Source: Leptasterias polaris
Taxonomy: Eukaryota > Echinodermata > Asteroidea > Forcipulatida > Asteriidae
Assembly (NCBI GenBank): GCA_037783415.1
Contig: JAZGTN010000213.1
Span: 1,240,001-1,304,000, forward strand
Length of the DNA stretch: 64,000 nt
Direction: 5' to 3'
The translations under genes and the position numbers were made by a program. Below are positions 1 to 13,800 of this stretch, one piece after another. Within the stretch, counting starts at the first letter, position 1. The number at the start of each line of letters is the position of its first letter. The notes under the pieces are model-generated. The model saw nothing but the letters and a program-made list of their open reading frames with translations. It was not told the origin of the DNA and did not search any database.

Positions 1-1309
1 CCGAGACCAGCCCTACCGAGACCGAGACCAGCCCTTCCGAGACCGAGACTTTTGCAGACCGAGACCGAGACCGAGACTACCCCATGCAAAATACATACAA
101 TTGTGTAAAGTATATTTTAAGGTGATATCAGCCAAAAAATTAAAATAATGAGTATGCAAGCTAATAAACATTTAGAAAACACACTATCCCATTTAAGTTT
201 CCACCAAACTTCACACTTTTTATTTCAAGGCATCATTTTTAGACAAATTGCATTTTTGGACGATCTTATCCCCTAATTTATGCCCTAAATAATACTTTTT
301 CCATCAACAACCATTTCCATGATTTGAGGATCGATTGTTTAGAACTTCGTTGGCAATAAAATCATCGAGATCCAACGACCGGTCGACAACGCACATTGAG
401 AACAAAATCAATGAACTTTGCCCCGCATCGCCCTCTATCGGCAAAAGTTGTCAATGTTTGAATATCCTTTAATTTTAATCCAAGGCTGTATACTGTACCA
501 ATCTGCAGGCGTGCGGCACACTGTGCGGCAATTCTTTACTCGTTGTGTACTGCGTTGGAGTCTAGCCAAGCTCTCTTATGAATATGGTAATTATCAATGG
601 CCATCAACGGCCAATCACAGCGTGCGGAATGTTGGTCAGCGTGGACTTTGGACTCTGCTGTTGTCTATGCGCTATGTGCATGGACTCACCTTGTGGGGCC
701 CGGGCCAATGCACGTGCTGTGGATACTCAGCAGTCAGAACCGTGGTTGTGTGCATCGTGTTTTAACGTTGGTAAACTAAAATTAACGATCGCAATTCCAA
801 TGCACTGCGGTTTGGAAGTCGGGCATGGCTCATCGGCTACTCGTTTGATCGTATTAATTGCAGGCTGAAAATAGTCTGTCATTTTTTGGAAGCGCGGCCA
901 ATTCTTTGGAAGGGCGGCCTTAAACTTTGGGAGGGCGGCAAAACCCATGTTTGGAGAACACTGGTGGTGCGTGTTTTGAATGAAGACTTAAAGCAGCGCA
1001 TTACAATGTCAGTGTACGTGTGTGAGAAACTTGGACGGCGGTATTTATCAACAAAGCAACATGGCTCTAGGCCAAGACGACGTACTTCATGTGTATGAAA
1101 AGCATTAATTGCTGTGGTCTCGAGGGGTCTCGAGGGTCGAGACCGAGACATTGGCAGCCGAGACCGAGACCAAGACCGAGACCAGTTCTTCCGAGACCGA
1201 GACCAGCCCTTCCGAGACCGAGACTTTTGCAGTCCGAGACCGAGACGAGACCCGAGACACCAAAAAAAGGTCTTGAGACCGAGACCAGGTCTTGAAACCT
1301 ACAACACTG
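1..1309. mobile_element. hAT-like element, right part (left end outside window)
   Basis: Bases 1-85 and 1127-1290 carry dense GAGACC/CCGAGA repeats, and the right side ends in TACAACACTG at 1300-1309. The same terminus and a shared internal word (ctTTTGCAGAC) occur in the complete element at 37504-38407, where the ends are CAGTGTTGTA/TACAACACTG. Here the subterminal repeat is GAGACC rather than GAGTC. The left terminus and target duplication lie outside the window. I see no transposase, and the interior ORFs are short and unconvincing, so this is probably a non-autonomous copy. Confidence 0.6.
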
Positions 1310-2640
1310 ATTGCTACCATACACCACAGGCGCCTTTGAATGGGCTGTAATACTGATGTTTTCTAGATTTACATACAAATCAAAATATTGAACAAACGTT
1401 ATAGAGGCCACGTTCGCCAGTGAATCAGCGGTAAGCGTAATCGGATATTAATAAATAGGTAAATAAATGGTAAATGGTAAATAAAATGATGGCGCTGTCC
1501 AATTCAGTGACACTTTATGACTGTTGACTTGAAAACCATAAGTTTGCAAAAGTAGTTTTTACAAGTTTTATGGGTGGGGTCCGTATCAGTTTATTATATC
1601 CGCCATGTTTGTCATTGTGACTGGAGAATGTGATGGGCGAATAATTCGGGTGACCAAAGGAGCAATTTTGACGATTGCATCATTAGAGGTGTGGGTGGTG
1701 CCTCAATTTCAGTTGCGGGTGTGGGTGATTCTTAATGAATCTATAGGTCTCCAGTCTCTTGAGTGAGACAGGTTCAGGGTGAGGGTTGTGGAGTCAAACA
1801 TTTGACTATACACCCCCAAATGGTTCAGTTTCTATAAAACTTGAATGGTCTTTTCAAAGGCCTGCTTACTTTGATCATGGATGGTCGGTCAAGCCCTATT
1901 CTCTGAGTTCTTCCCACGCTCTGGTTGCGAAACACTGGTTAAAAAAGTTCCTGACATTCCATAACTGAAATGAGTGCTGATTTACGATCACCCTGGGTCT
2001 CTTTTCAAAGTACAAGGTCGGTCAAGAATAGTTCAATGGTGCGTAGTTGTTTACACCATATACATGTAGAACTTGTTTACACTGGGTTGCAACTTGAAAA
2101 TCTAGACAAACTATTTGCTTTATCATGCTTGGAGAAAAGGCAAGAGAAAAAAGCAACCAACTGTGACAATGAATACAACAAGACCAAAGTATTCATGAAT
2201 AGTTTTTGTTAAAAGATTCAGGTTTTGCACGCGATGGTTTGGAACATGGGCGCAAGTGTGAATTTTAGGTGATATTTCGTAGAGTGTGAATGTTTTTAAT
2301 AAGTATGGTACATGTACTTACCACCACATTACTCACGACACCGCAAGCTTTACAGAAGTTTACCATGCTGTTTATTACCAAGTATGATGCTTTTGATATA
2401 TATATGTGTTTCTTAATTTGTAAGCATTTACCGAAGAGAACCAGTGGCAAATGACACTTGAGTATTATTGATGCCATGTTTCAGCATAAAAGAAATACAT
2501 GATGACCGGATTAAATTAAGTGTGATCTATACCCCTGTGTGAATCAGAATGTTGCCAAATAGTAGAACATTTTCTTTAGCAAAAGAAAACACAAAAAAAC
2601 AATCATCTATACACGTACGTCATAAGAAAGGACTCAGAGG
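1310..2640. other. Non-coding, no recognisable feature
   Basis: AT-rich sequence with only short chance ORFs. I see no domain, splice-consistent exon or clear inverted repeat. It may contain the promoter or 5' untranslated exon of the transporter gene downstream, but nothing in the sequence fixes this. Confidence 0.4.
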
Positions 2641-2910
2641 ACTCCACCAACGCTACCAAGTGTGACCTCATTTGACATTGTCTTCAGGTTCAAACCGGAA
2701 ATTGAAATTTTATATTTGAAAAAATCATAACTTCTGAACCACTTATTGGATGTTTACAATCCATCCATCATCTAAAAGGTCTTCATAAACTAATCACGCA
2801 CTTCACAAAATTTGACCTCTTTTTGACCTTGACTTCCGGTCTAAACCGGAAATTGATGTTTAAATTTAGAAAAATTCATAACTCCTGGACCAGGCATTGG
2901 ATTGATAAGG
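2641..2910. repeat. Two diverged copies of a ~151-bp unit
   Basis: The block with 'TTTGAC..TTG.CTTC.GGT..AAACCGGAAATTGA' followed by 'aaaaa.TCATAACT.CTG.ACCA' appears twice. The AAACCGG words start at 2692 and 2843, 151 bases apart. The copies are diverged, so this is an old tandem duplication of non-coding DNA. Confidence 0.5.
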
Positions 2911-2929
2911 TATAATGTTGTAACCTATT

Positions 2930-3355
2930 TATTCAATCACTCACCACGAACACCTTGTTTTGTAGTAAACAAAAACTGAATCTCTAGTTATTTATTTTTT
3001 GTTGTATTTATTTATTTATTTTTGTATATTTATTTATTATTTTTATTGTTACTTTTTGTTTAGGTGGGACTTGCAATTTTTTATGTTTTAACCTCTGCCA
3101 CTTTATACATGTACTTCCATGTCTGTGGTTTTTAATAATTTGTTTAGACTTGTAAACATTTTTATTTATATAATTATATATTTTTTATGTGTGTGTGTGT
3201 GTAGCCAGAGTTATTGGAATTGAAGGCCTTCAGGTCACAGTTTTTAAGTAAACTTTTTTAATTCCAGGCATATGGCTCTGGTTTCTTTTTTTAATACTAG
3301 TTTTGTGAAATTTTTATGTGTTTTTTAATGATGAATAAATAATAATAATAATTTA
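2930..3355 (+). mobile_element. Possible 3' end of a LINE
   Basis: A T/A-rich stretch of TTTATT runs and a (GT)n microsatellite ends in 'gatgaataaataataataataat', resembling the short-repeat tails of CR1/L2-type LINEs. No reverse transcriptase is present. It could equally be simple AT-rich intergenic sequence. Confidence 0.25.
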
Positions 3356-4675
3356 CAAGTTCATAAATTTCAAAATGGTTTGACAAGCCTTTTTATTTGC
3401 TGTACATGTATTTGTATGTGCCCCTGAGAGTTCACTATGAACACATACATAAAACCATTTACAATGTAGCCTCACATTTACATTGTGACTGTGTGGTACC
3501 ATAGAAATAGAACCCGGAGAACGCTGAGTGCGTCATTGTGCGTGCGGTTTCGTTGTGAGACCATTTTTATGGACGCGCGTACGCCATTTTTTGGCAAAAT
3601 TAGCATATTACGGTCTATGTGCGTTGCCTTTTTTGCCATACACGCGTGTCACGTGATGATAATTTTGCCATACACGCGTGTCGCGTGGTATGGATACGCT
3701 GTTCAAATAAGTAAGGAACTAGACCAATGAGTTGAGCCTACATGTACATATTTTGTCGTACGTGTTACAGGAGCACCGTACACATTCACATATATATTGC
3801 ACAGGCAAGTACAGAATCGAAATGAGAATCTGCGATCGTTTTGGCATGGGAAGTTTTCCCGATTATTTTTAAATATATGATACATGTAGGACATTCAGGT
3901 TATTCACATTCGCCATCTTGATCAAGGGGCAGATTTCTTTATTTTTACATTTATTGCTGTCTGGACATTGGAGAAAAATATCAAAAATTTGTTGAAAATT
4001 TTGACTTCTTAAAAAAGAAAGTTTGAACATACACCAATTTGGTTCAGTGTCGTTGCAACATGCAAGCCTATATCACGGGCCTGGAATTACCTCTGAAAAG
4101 GCAAGGCCTTTTTAAAAATTTTCTCAGGGGTTTCCCATTGGAAAATCTGACAGTCTATGGGGAAACTTTTGAAGGGGCACCAAGGCCAAGACCAGGGCAA
4201 TAGCGGCCGTAGCCTCCATGGCCGCCCTGTAATTCAGGGATGTGATTTCTCCATTTTTAACCGGAAATTCGTTTTTTTATTGCCTCCAAAAAAAGTAATC
4301 ATTTATTATTTTTTTTTTTTTTTTAACTTAAGATCAAATTCATAAAAAAAGGAAGATAAAACCATATATACCACCCAGATTGCAGAGTAGGGCTTTTAAA
4401 ACCAAAGATACATGTAAATGTTATTATTGGGCTTCGTGCTTGCAAGTTTTCGAGCTCGCATGCTTTTGCGCTTTGCGCTCAGAGTTCATTTTTTTTTTTC
4501 AATAGCCTATCACATCCCATGTAATTCCAAGCCTGCCCTGAATAAGTGAGTAATAAGTGCTTTTCTGGCACCTTTTTGAACCAATTTGTCTCATCTGGCA
4601 ATGGATGTGAATTTAATAGCACACAAAAATTGGCACACAGTAACTTTAAAAGAAATATTTCTTTTTGTACCACAG
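3356..4675. other. Non-coding region upstream of the transporter exon
   Basis: No gene seen. A 21-bp word, TTTTGCCATACACGCGTGTC plus a purine, occurs twice near 3630 and 3663. A poly-T tract runs at about 4310-4323. A good 3' splice site (pyrimidine-rich 'tttctttttgtaccacag') ends at 4675, so an untranslated first exon of the downstream gene probably lies somewhere upstream, but I cannot place it. Confidence 0.4.
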
Positions 4676-4702
4676 CCAGCTGTTTTCATCCCAGACAGCA
4701 TC

Positions 4703-4847
4703 ATGATTTTCGTATCGTCTTTCTATGCTCTCTGTGTCTTCTGTGCTCTACTGTATCTCTACACACGGTCTACAGTGGCCTCTTCAGATGATGTTGGCTT
4801 CAAGAAATTCCAGCGGGTTTACCTTGTGGTTTATCTCTTTGCAATGG
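4703..4847 (+). CDS. MFSD5: MFSD5 exon 1 (coding)
   Basis: Encodes residues 1-48 plus one base: helix 1 (about residues 2-20), a short charged loop with FKKFQR, and the start of helix 2. A splice acceptor at 4675 suggests the exon begins at 4676 with 27 bases of 5' UTR. The donor is gtaggt at 4848, phase 1. Confidence 0.9.
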
Positions 4848-7800
4848 GTAGGTTCAAGCAGAGTACCTGCTGGGTATCTCAGTCAGTTGAGACTAAAAAC
4901 GTTTTATTTTTAGTTGCACTTTTTATTCTTTTGCACTTGAGCAGAACAAATTGCTCAGCATGTGATACTTTATTTTGGCTGGTAACCTCATTCTGGTAAG
5001 CATAATTTTGTTATGCTTAGCTACTCTTAGTGCTTAACCAGCTGTATGAAATTTGGCTGTGCAAGTCACAATCTAAAGTGCTGAATTATTGTTTTTGAAT
5101 GGTTCACCAGAATGTTGCCAATTGTTTTGTTTCGCAATTTGGTGCACTGAGGATCCCTTTGAGATTAGGACCTGGAAGGTCAAGGACTAGACAAAGTGGG
5201 AGAGCTAGATGCCTTAGAATGAGATTAAGACCAAAAACCAGCACCAGACTAACAGGCCAATGCTGAGAATGAAATTGTAACCACGACTAAAAGATCAGAG
5301 ACCAACACTGGCAAAAAGGGAACTATTCAATATATCGCTGTGTCACTGTAAAAATGTTATAGCTTCCAAAATGGCACTTACGTTACGCACGAGTTTGAAA
5401 TTGTCAAAACATTGTATCACGTTTAAAATAGCTCGGATGCTCAAAACAAATGTGCCGAGCTACGACGCTTTGCACGGAGCATTTTCATACGAGATCAATT
5501 TATTTCGCAAAATCGAGATAGAGCGTTTTTGCACTGATGTGTCGATATTGTGTTTGATCTCCTAATCCGATTTCCAGGTTTTTTCCCAAACGGAAGATTG
5601 TTTTCTTTAGAATTTTTGCACCACCCTGAGATATATCTTGACACTTGATGCTGCAATTGTTTATGTCCTTTGAATTTTTTTTTTCATCCTTGATCTCTCC
5701 CACCCCCCTTTCAGCTGCTGATTGGCTGCAAGGCCCTTACGTGTATGCCTTGTATGAGCATTATGGGATGTCACCCCATCAGATAGAGCAACTCTTCGTT
5801 GGGGGTTTTGGTTCCAGCATGATCTTTGGCACGGTGGTTGGCTCATTTGCAGATAAATTGTGAGTTTCAGATAATATTCCTCATCCCTGATGCAAATTTA
5901 GCATAAATAATAAATCGTTGTACCCTCTGCTAAAATGTAGGATTCAAAATGCCTCAAGCCACCAGGCGAGCTCGGTGGTCTAGTGGTAAGACATTCGCTG
6001 TAGAATGGCAAAGGTCTTGGGTTTGCATCTCACCTGTGTCTTATGCTTGTGGATTTTTTGTCTTAGGACTCGGGTAAGTACTGAGTATACACTGCTTTAC
6101 ACACATTTGTGTAAACACAGATGAAAACTGTTTTGGTATCACCTACTCCAGGGTAAAATCTGGTTCATACTTCCTGCAAATGCGAACACAAAGCGAATTT
6201 GACGTCACAACCCTGTTTTCGCTGCAAATGCTTTGCGAATTGTTTGTTGCAAATTTGTGTAATGGAATTCGCTTGGCATTAGCTGGAAGTATGAACCAGG
6301 CTTAATGCAATGAGTCAGATTTCTCTATCAATTTATACTTTTTCTCACATTACTAGCCATGAAAAATATAATACTAATAAATATTTATGTAGCACCAGAC
6401 TTGTACAATGCTGAGTTGCTGATAAAAGGTTAACATAGAGTTTGAAATTAATTTACAAGAAGAATTTAACATGTTGTGTAAACTAGAGCAAACAATTCAG
6501 GACATTTTCAGCCTCCATGCAGTTAAAAACCAATTAGACAGCTCCAAACAAAATCATTTTTAGAGACCAGAACCAAGACAAGTTATTCAATATTGTAGAA
6601 TTTTAAGAAGCACATGTTTACAGTGAGATTGTAGCATCAAATCCAAATGAAACAAGGGAAAAATCCAAGATGGATTAAAGAAACAACAGACTTTAAAAAG
6701 CAAACAAACTTTCTGTCGCAGTTCTTGTGCAAATCCATTGTTAACAGTATTAGTAATACAAGTTTATTCATTTATTCATTTATATTTCATTTATGAATAT
6801 AGCGTAATCTTTGGAATATAGGCTGCCCGCGGTATAAGCCGCTATGCCAAGAATTTGTCAAAACAAGATTTATGCGTCAGTGTATAAGCCGCCCGGCGTA
6901 TAAGCCGCAGTATTGACCGCACACACAGGGGGGCCGTGCGTGTTTGCGGTCCTTTGTGGTGATGTAGAGTGACTGGCGGGCGGCACATCAGTCATTGAAC
7001 ATCACCACAAAATGCGTCTTGCGTTGCATTAAAGTAAAAATGTACTGAAGTTAACACAACTTAGATCGTTATTGAAATAATTTATTAGATTTGTCTGCAG
7101 TCAAGTGGGTCTATTTTCCTTTCGTAAATTTTGAATGGTGTATATCGTCGGGTAAATATCGCCGAGGTTTCGATTTTCGTGAAGTTTTTTCGAACGCGGA
7201 AAAACGGTTTTACCGCAGGGAGGAAGTGAGCAATTATAAACAAACAAGACTTGACTGTTTGATAAACTGCCGAGGTAAAATCACTGAATTTAATATTCAT
7301 CTTCTATGAAAACAGAACGTCTTACATTTTTATGTGCCTTTTTTCACTAGTTCCGACTCAATTAATTAATGGTTTCTACCTCCACGATTGAACGTTGCGC
7401 GCGATCTCTGAAGCTGGTGCCTCGCTTTTTATTCTTATACACGTGCACGTGACGTTTCATAGTCTTGGTTCCAAGACGCTCCAGTTGTGTCGTAACTACA
7501 TGTGTTCGTGACTACACAACTGGAGCGTCTTGGTCGTGGTGTGGTAGCGATTACAGGAATGATGGTGCCCTCTAGTGGCGAGTGGTTCGTGGGGTAGTAC
7601 CGGTTTAGAGGGCGGTAAGGTATTCGTGACTACACAACTGGAGCATGTTGGAACCAAGACTAGACGTTTCCCGAACACGTGCTGATTTCTCACTAAGGGA
7701 ATTTCCCTTGCACCCTCGCTCCCACGGCATGCTACATGCTGTTTCTTCATCCCCTGAGAATAAAGTATAGCAACTAAGAGCAAGCACATCTGCAGGGTCG

Positions 7801-10800
7801 AGGTGATGAATACTATGGGATGGCAGTGTGTAGCACGCATGGCTAGAACAACTAAACAACTGAATGGCTAACGTAGTTAGAACGGAGATTCGTAATCAAC
7901 TCAGACGTTCATGTTATGGAAAATGTTATAACAACGTTAATAATCAACACTGCATGGCGATACCACACTGGTCACCTGCTTCTTCACGGCATTAAGTACG
8001 GTAAACGCAAGCGATCACCAGCGAAAGTCATAATCGAAGCATGGAGGAAGGAAATCAAAGCAAGCATGGTGGGCGCAAGTTTCACGACTCCTCAGCTCAA
8101 AAGATGAGCTGGGATTTTCAACAACATTTCGTCAAAACTATCACATCACACAGGCCATGTTTTGATGGGATTTTTTTCGGTTTAGAAAATTGTTTCGTTG
8201 CAGAAATATTTTACAAACGATCTTTTTCAAAACAAGATTTATGCGTCATTGTTTAAGCCGCCCAGCATATAAGCCGTCGAAATGTTTAAAAGGGCCAAAA
8301 TCAATGTATAAGCCGCGGCCTATATTCCGAAGATTACGGTATAGCTTAAATTCCGTAAAAACATGTTCAATTGCGCTGTACAAAGTGAAATACTACAAAT
8401 TTGCAAGCAACAGTATTTTTACAAAACCATGAAAACTAAGATAAAAACACTGAGGTATGTGAGCTACTGCTATGTGAAGCAAAAACACCAGGATTAACCC
8501 CTACTCTTCCACAATAAGTGTTCTGGGTTCTTTTACGTGCACTAGCAATCCTAGTACATAGGACCTGCCGCTTAATGTCCCATCGGAATGACAAAGCAAT
8601 TATGGTGAAGTATCTTGCTCAAGGACACAAGTGCCACAACCGGGACTCAAACCCAAATTCTGCTGATCAGAAACACTAGAGCTTGATTCCAGTGCTCTTA
8701 ACTGCTTGGCCACGACACATGTAATATGTACTGTACGTTTCACATAATTTTAAGTTTGAGCCCTAAAAATATTCAACTATGGAAAATAGGCCTTGAGGTT
8801 TTGTCAATGCTGCATAAAAAGTTGTTGCATTCAACCTGAACTGATGGAATTGCTGAGCCATTTTCTCTCTCAATGGTCACAGGTTTCATCACTATTAACT
8901 GCACATGTTACAGCTTATATAGATTGTTCCCTACTTGATGTCGCATGTTGTAAAGTCAGCCATCTTCATTGGCATTGTGTCAATTTTTTTTATACACACA
9001 ACCATGCTTAATACGTAAATACTGCGTGCAGCCAGTGGAGATGAATTAATTCCTCATATGATTGATTGGTGAACCGCTTGGCTGCATAGAAATATTAGAA
9101 TGCTTGACGCAGCTCAAAGCCACAATTCAAGCTGGCGTAAAGATAGCGTTTATCGGGAACCATGTAGTGAGCTAGATATTGATTTTTAGAAAGTCAGAGT
9201 AAAATAAACAAGTTCAGTCGTAGAAATTCATAAAGGTCTTGACACGACCTAAGTGTGTTTGTTTGCGCAAATATTCTGACAATGGAAGTGAAATATCCTT
9301 AAAGGCAAAGTACATGTATACCTATGTTTTTTTGAACCGTTGGATTGTTTTAATCCTATATAAATGTAGATGTAATAAAACTAATCTGTGAAAATTTCAT
9401 TTCAAAATGTGGTCGCTTTTTTGAGATATGGCAGAAAATCCGGAGTGAGTATGTCAATGTAGGAAGAATAATCCCCAACAGGAATACACAATTTGAGAAA
9501 CGTTTCTGACAGAAATGTTTCTCAGATAAAAATATGGGGGCATAAAACCTGATATATTTTTACATATCCACATTACTTTGAAGTGAAATGTTTCTCAAAA
9601 TGCTTTATACTACTGAAAGCTGTTGTACTTATTACCAGTAAGTTTGTATTGCCATAAATTTGAAGAGTGATTACCAAAACATATACCTTCCCTTTAACAT
9701 TCGAGCAAAGTGGCCTTGCCTTTGCAGTAGCAAATAATAAAACTGTTATTATAAATTACTCTCCGGATGACTAACTGGCTAAAAACGATTGTTAAGAAGT
9801 ATGTTGAATAATGGTGTTGAATTGAGCACAGACTTTTAAAAACACTCCTTTATAGATGATGTGACCTGTGACATCACATGTTTACAAAAGAGCCACAGAG
9901 CCTGGACTTCCTGCAGGCACAAATTTGTAAACAGCTCAATGGAAGAAAACAACAAATCTTATGTTTTATGGAGATTGCACTGTCTGATTTTTCTAAACTT
10001 TTGATATGAAGAAAGGGAGGACATCTCAAAAGCTGTACAGCTGTTTCTTTTGTAAATTTTGAATTTATGTGAAAATTATGACACAAAATGAAAATTTTCC
10101 CATATAGCCTGTATAGTATCTTGCCCGCTTTAGAATGTACAAGGTCACCACTTTGTAAACAAAGGTAACTTGGTCTATACTGTTTACAAATGTAAAAGGG
10201 TTCACCTTGAATGCAGTTTACAGGGATCTCCAGAAAATCAAAGCAAAAACTGCAGGGCATTCTGGACCGAAAGTGTTCAAGTTTGGTTTAAGCATGCTGA
10301 ATGGGAGACTTTTGAGACAATCACAGGCGTCCCACTCATCAATCCTTTTCCATTGTCCTCCGTGACGAGAACAATAGAAAAGGACTAGTGAGCGGGACAT
10401 TGAAACAATGGCTTTCCGAATGTTTTTACTTGATGTCATGGATGTTAATGTTTGGTTTTAAAAGCTCTACTGTGCCATCTGGAGCCTTTTTAAGTGGTTT
10501 TATTTTATTGATTTTGTATGGACTTTGTGTTGAAAATGTGCGCACATTGGCCTCCAATTTGCTCATGTCAGCCCGACATGCTTGCTTGTGCATGAGGAAA
10601 ACCCCACATTAGCTGTGAAACTTAATTTTTCAAGATGTGACAGCGTTCAATGGTCACATGTTTGTGTACAAAGTAGAATACTTGTACTAAACAGAATTGC
10701 CATGCCCATGTCATGGCAGACAATATAAACATACAAATTGGAATCAAGCACAAAGAGATAAGACTTTGTATCTCAAGCAGTACCAATACCTTACTAAGGA

Positions 10801-13800
10801 GACCTTTTAAGATGAAAAATTAGCAGTTTCTTTTGCATAGACCTAACAGAAAAAAATGTTTTTAATACCAGTACCATTCTGGCAAAAAAGCACCGTATGT
10901 AGGGAAATAGGTTATGATAGGAAAATAGATGTTGGAACTCCACATAATGCGCTATTTTAAACATCAGGCCTACATTGTACATCCACACGCTTGCGTGAAG
11001 ATGAAATACGGAAATATGTAGCGTTTTTGGATGTGGCCTGCAGAGCGCTACATTTTTGCAGATTCCACTCGTGCTTGTGTGATAACTAATAATAACTTAT
11101 AGTATATTATACTAAAGGCTTGAATTCTGATGGTTCAGTGACTTATGCAGTCGATCAGGAAACTTTTCAAATGATTGATTTGCAGGTTTTTGAATTGTCA
11201 GTCAAGTATGTACAGGAAGCGTAATATTTGTTGTTAGGCCTTACAAGGAACAATTCTAAACAATGTCTTCAAACCTTTATTTTGGACCAAGGTCTGTGTT
11301 TAATTCTGGAAGTTTAATTTAGGGTTGAAGCAAAATAAATTGACTAGAGCGGGATGTGAACCTGTGACCTCCAGATTGCTGTGCCAGTGCTCAACCAACT
11401 GAAGCTATCTAGCTCTAATGTTGGCGGTCGCCACATTTTGATCTTTGTTCGTGGTGCCAGTCAGTTTATCTTACATTGTATAGTATTCTGATAGGTATAC
11501 ATTTGTACGGAGCTCTGGAGGTGCCATCCGACATGTTGAGATCCTGACATAATTATCTCCAGATGACGACATCCTAAAGGCAAATAAGTCGACATACCTA
11601 GATATTTATCTCGGGATGTCGACATCCTTATAGTTGGATGTCGTCTTGAAGTGATAATTTATCTTGGAATGTCGACATCCTAAAAGTTGGATGTCGTCTT
11701 GAAGTGATAATTTATCTCGGGATGATGACATCCTAAAAGTTGGATGTCATCTTGTTTGTGATAATTCATCTTGGGATGTCGAAATCCTTAAAGTTGGATG
11801 TCGTCTTGAAGTGATAATTACGGAGCTCTGGAAGTGCCATCCGACATGTTGAGATCCTGACATAATTATCTCCGGATGACGACATCTTAAACGCAAATAA
11901 GTCGACATACCGAGATAATTATGTCGGGATGTTGACATCCTAAATGTAGGATGTCGTCTTGATGTGATAACTTATCTCGAGATGATGACATCCTAAAAGC
12001 TTGATGTTGTCTTCATGGGATAATTTATCTCGGGATGACGACATCTCAAAACTAAGATGTCGTCTTGCTGTGATAATTTATATCAGGATGACGACATCCC
12101 AAAACTAGGATGTCGTCTTCCAGTGATTATTTATCTCGGGATGACGACATCCTAAAAGTAGGCTGTCGTCTTCCTGTGATAATTTATCTCGGAATGACGA
12201 CATCCTCGTACATGCAGCCTTCGCGAATTCTTTTTACGTGATGCGTGATGCAGTGAATGGCATCCTACCTTTAGGATGTCGTCATCTCGAGATAAATTAT
12301 CACAGGAAGACGACATCCTAGTTTTGGGATGTCATCATGTGACCTTGTATGGTAAAGTAGGTGTACAAGGACATCCTGAACTACTAGGCACAAGTTTCTA
12401 TTTACTGTGCCAGGTCTCATGCATATATCCTGAAATCTATGAATCTTCTTTTGTGTGTGTTGGTGAAATGGTGAAGGAAATAAATTTGGGCAATTTTAAA
12501 AGTCCAAAAGTAGGAAAAGTGCACAACTTGCACAGTCCCTTATTGCATCTGATATTATATCTGAACCATTTCAGAAATGTCAAACTTGCGTTATAATTTG
12601 TACAAATTTTCTGTTTGTTTCAAGTGGACGTCGGACAAATTGCGTGCTGTATGGGATCCTGTACGCTTTGGCGTGTGTCACCAAACACTTCAACAACTTC
12701 TCCATTCTGATGATAGGGCGGTTGCTAGGTGGAATAGCAACCTCCATTCTGTACAGTGCATTTGAATCTTGGCTAGTCTATGAACACAACTCAGTAAGTC
12801 AGCTAAGAGTAATTTTCATTCAAACACCCCAGTGGATTCTGCCTTGTGGTTGGTTCAGAGCGAGTTACATGATGTGTCATATTTTTACTGTTTGCCTTCT
12901 GACTGGCACCCCCGAACATTGACAAATTAAGGAGACTGCCAACCTTAGTGCTAAATAATTAGTTCAGTTTGTAGAGCGCCTGCAGGTTCATGTTCTGCTC
13001 TAGTCAATTTTTTGCTCTGTTCAACCCAAAACTATTTTAAAAGAAAGTCATAAATACACAACAATCTACATACGTGTATACCCATAGCAACCACTGATAC
13101 CCACAGCAATGGCAGCTTCTTGGTACCTTGACGTGTGAATGTATCTTATTGAGTGTTCCAAAAACAAATACTGGCTGCTTTTACTCTCGCTATGGTTGAA
13201 ACTAAGACTCCCTCGGTGTTCCATTTTCAGATTTAAATGGCTCAAATTTTGTGGACCGACATATATGGTTGTTTCTGAAGCACAATCAGACCGTATAACA
13301 TTCATATCATACCTTGTTGGAGAAAACTATCAAACTTTCTGTATTTTATGATTATTTTTTTCCAGAGAGGGTTTGACAAGGATCTTTTAGGCACCATTTT
13401 TTCCCATGCAACACTTGGAAACTCCATCGTTGCCATAGCAGCTGGCATAATTTCCCAATTCTTTGCCGATCATTATGGTTTTGTGTGAGTATTTTTTCTA
13501 AGTTTTAGGGCCTACATATAAAATTCATGATTTATATAAAAAATTTATGATAAACCTCAAGAAATTTATTGTTTTGTTTTCCCTTAAAACAATAATTTAA
13601 TGTCTTGGCTTACTATACATAACTCTGGTAAAGAAACTCGAGGGAAGACTTTATAACGCTGGGTTGCAGCAGTTATACCTGGGGCATTTTTCCAAACCTC
13701 ATCTTAGGCTTTGTCAACAGTTGCAGGCTTCGTTTGGCGTTGGAAATGCTGTACAAATGTACACTGCTTTAAAATTGATGACCGAGCCCAAGCCAGATCC

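Larger units (their letters stand above)
6802..8339. mobile_element. Mariner/pogo-like DNA transposon, degenerate
   Basis: The ends are inverted repeats: left GCGTAATCTTTGGAATATAG, right its near reverse complement CTATATTCCGAAGATTACGG, each with TATAAGCCGC-type repeats inside. TA dinucleotides flank both sides (6800-6801 and 8340-8341), as expected for Tc1/mariner/pogo elements. 'caaaacaagatttatgcgtca' also occurs near both ends. The interior holds inverted repeats and only a possible transposase remnant. It sits in intron 2 of MFSD5. Confidence 0.65.

Noticed and set aside
4586..4702. Upstream in-frame start for MFSD5
   Set aside because: An acceptor at 4675 and the family N-terminus favour the ATG at 4703; the upstream residues are not conserved-looking.
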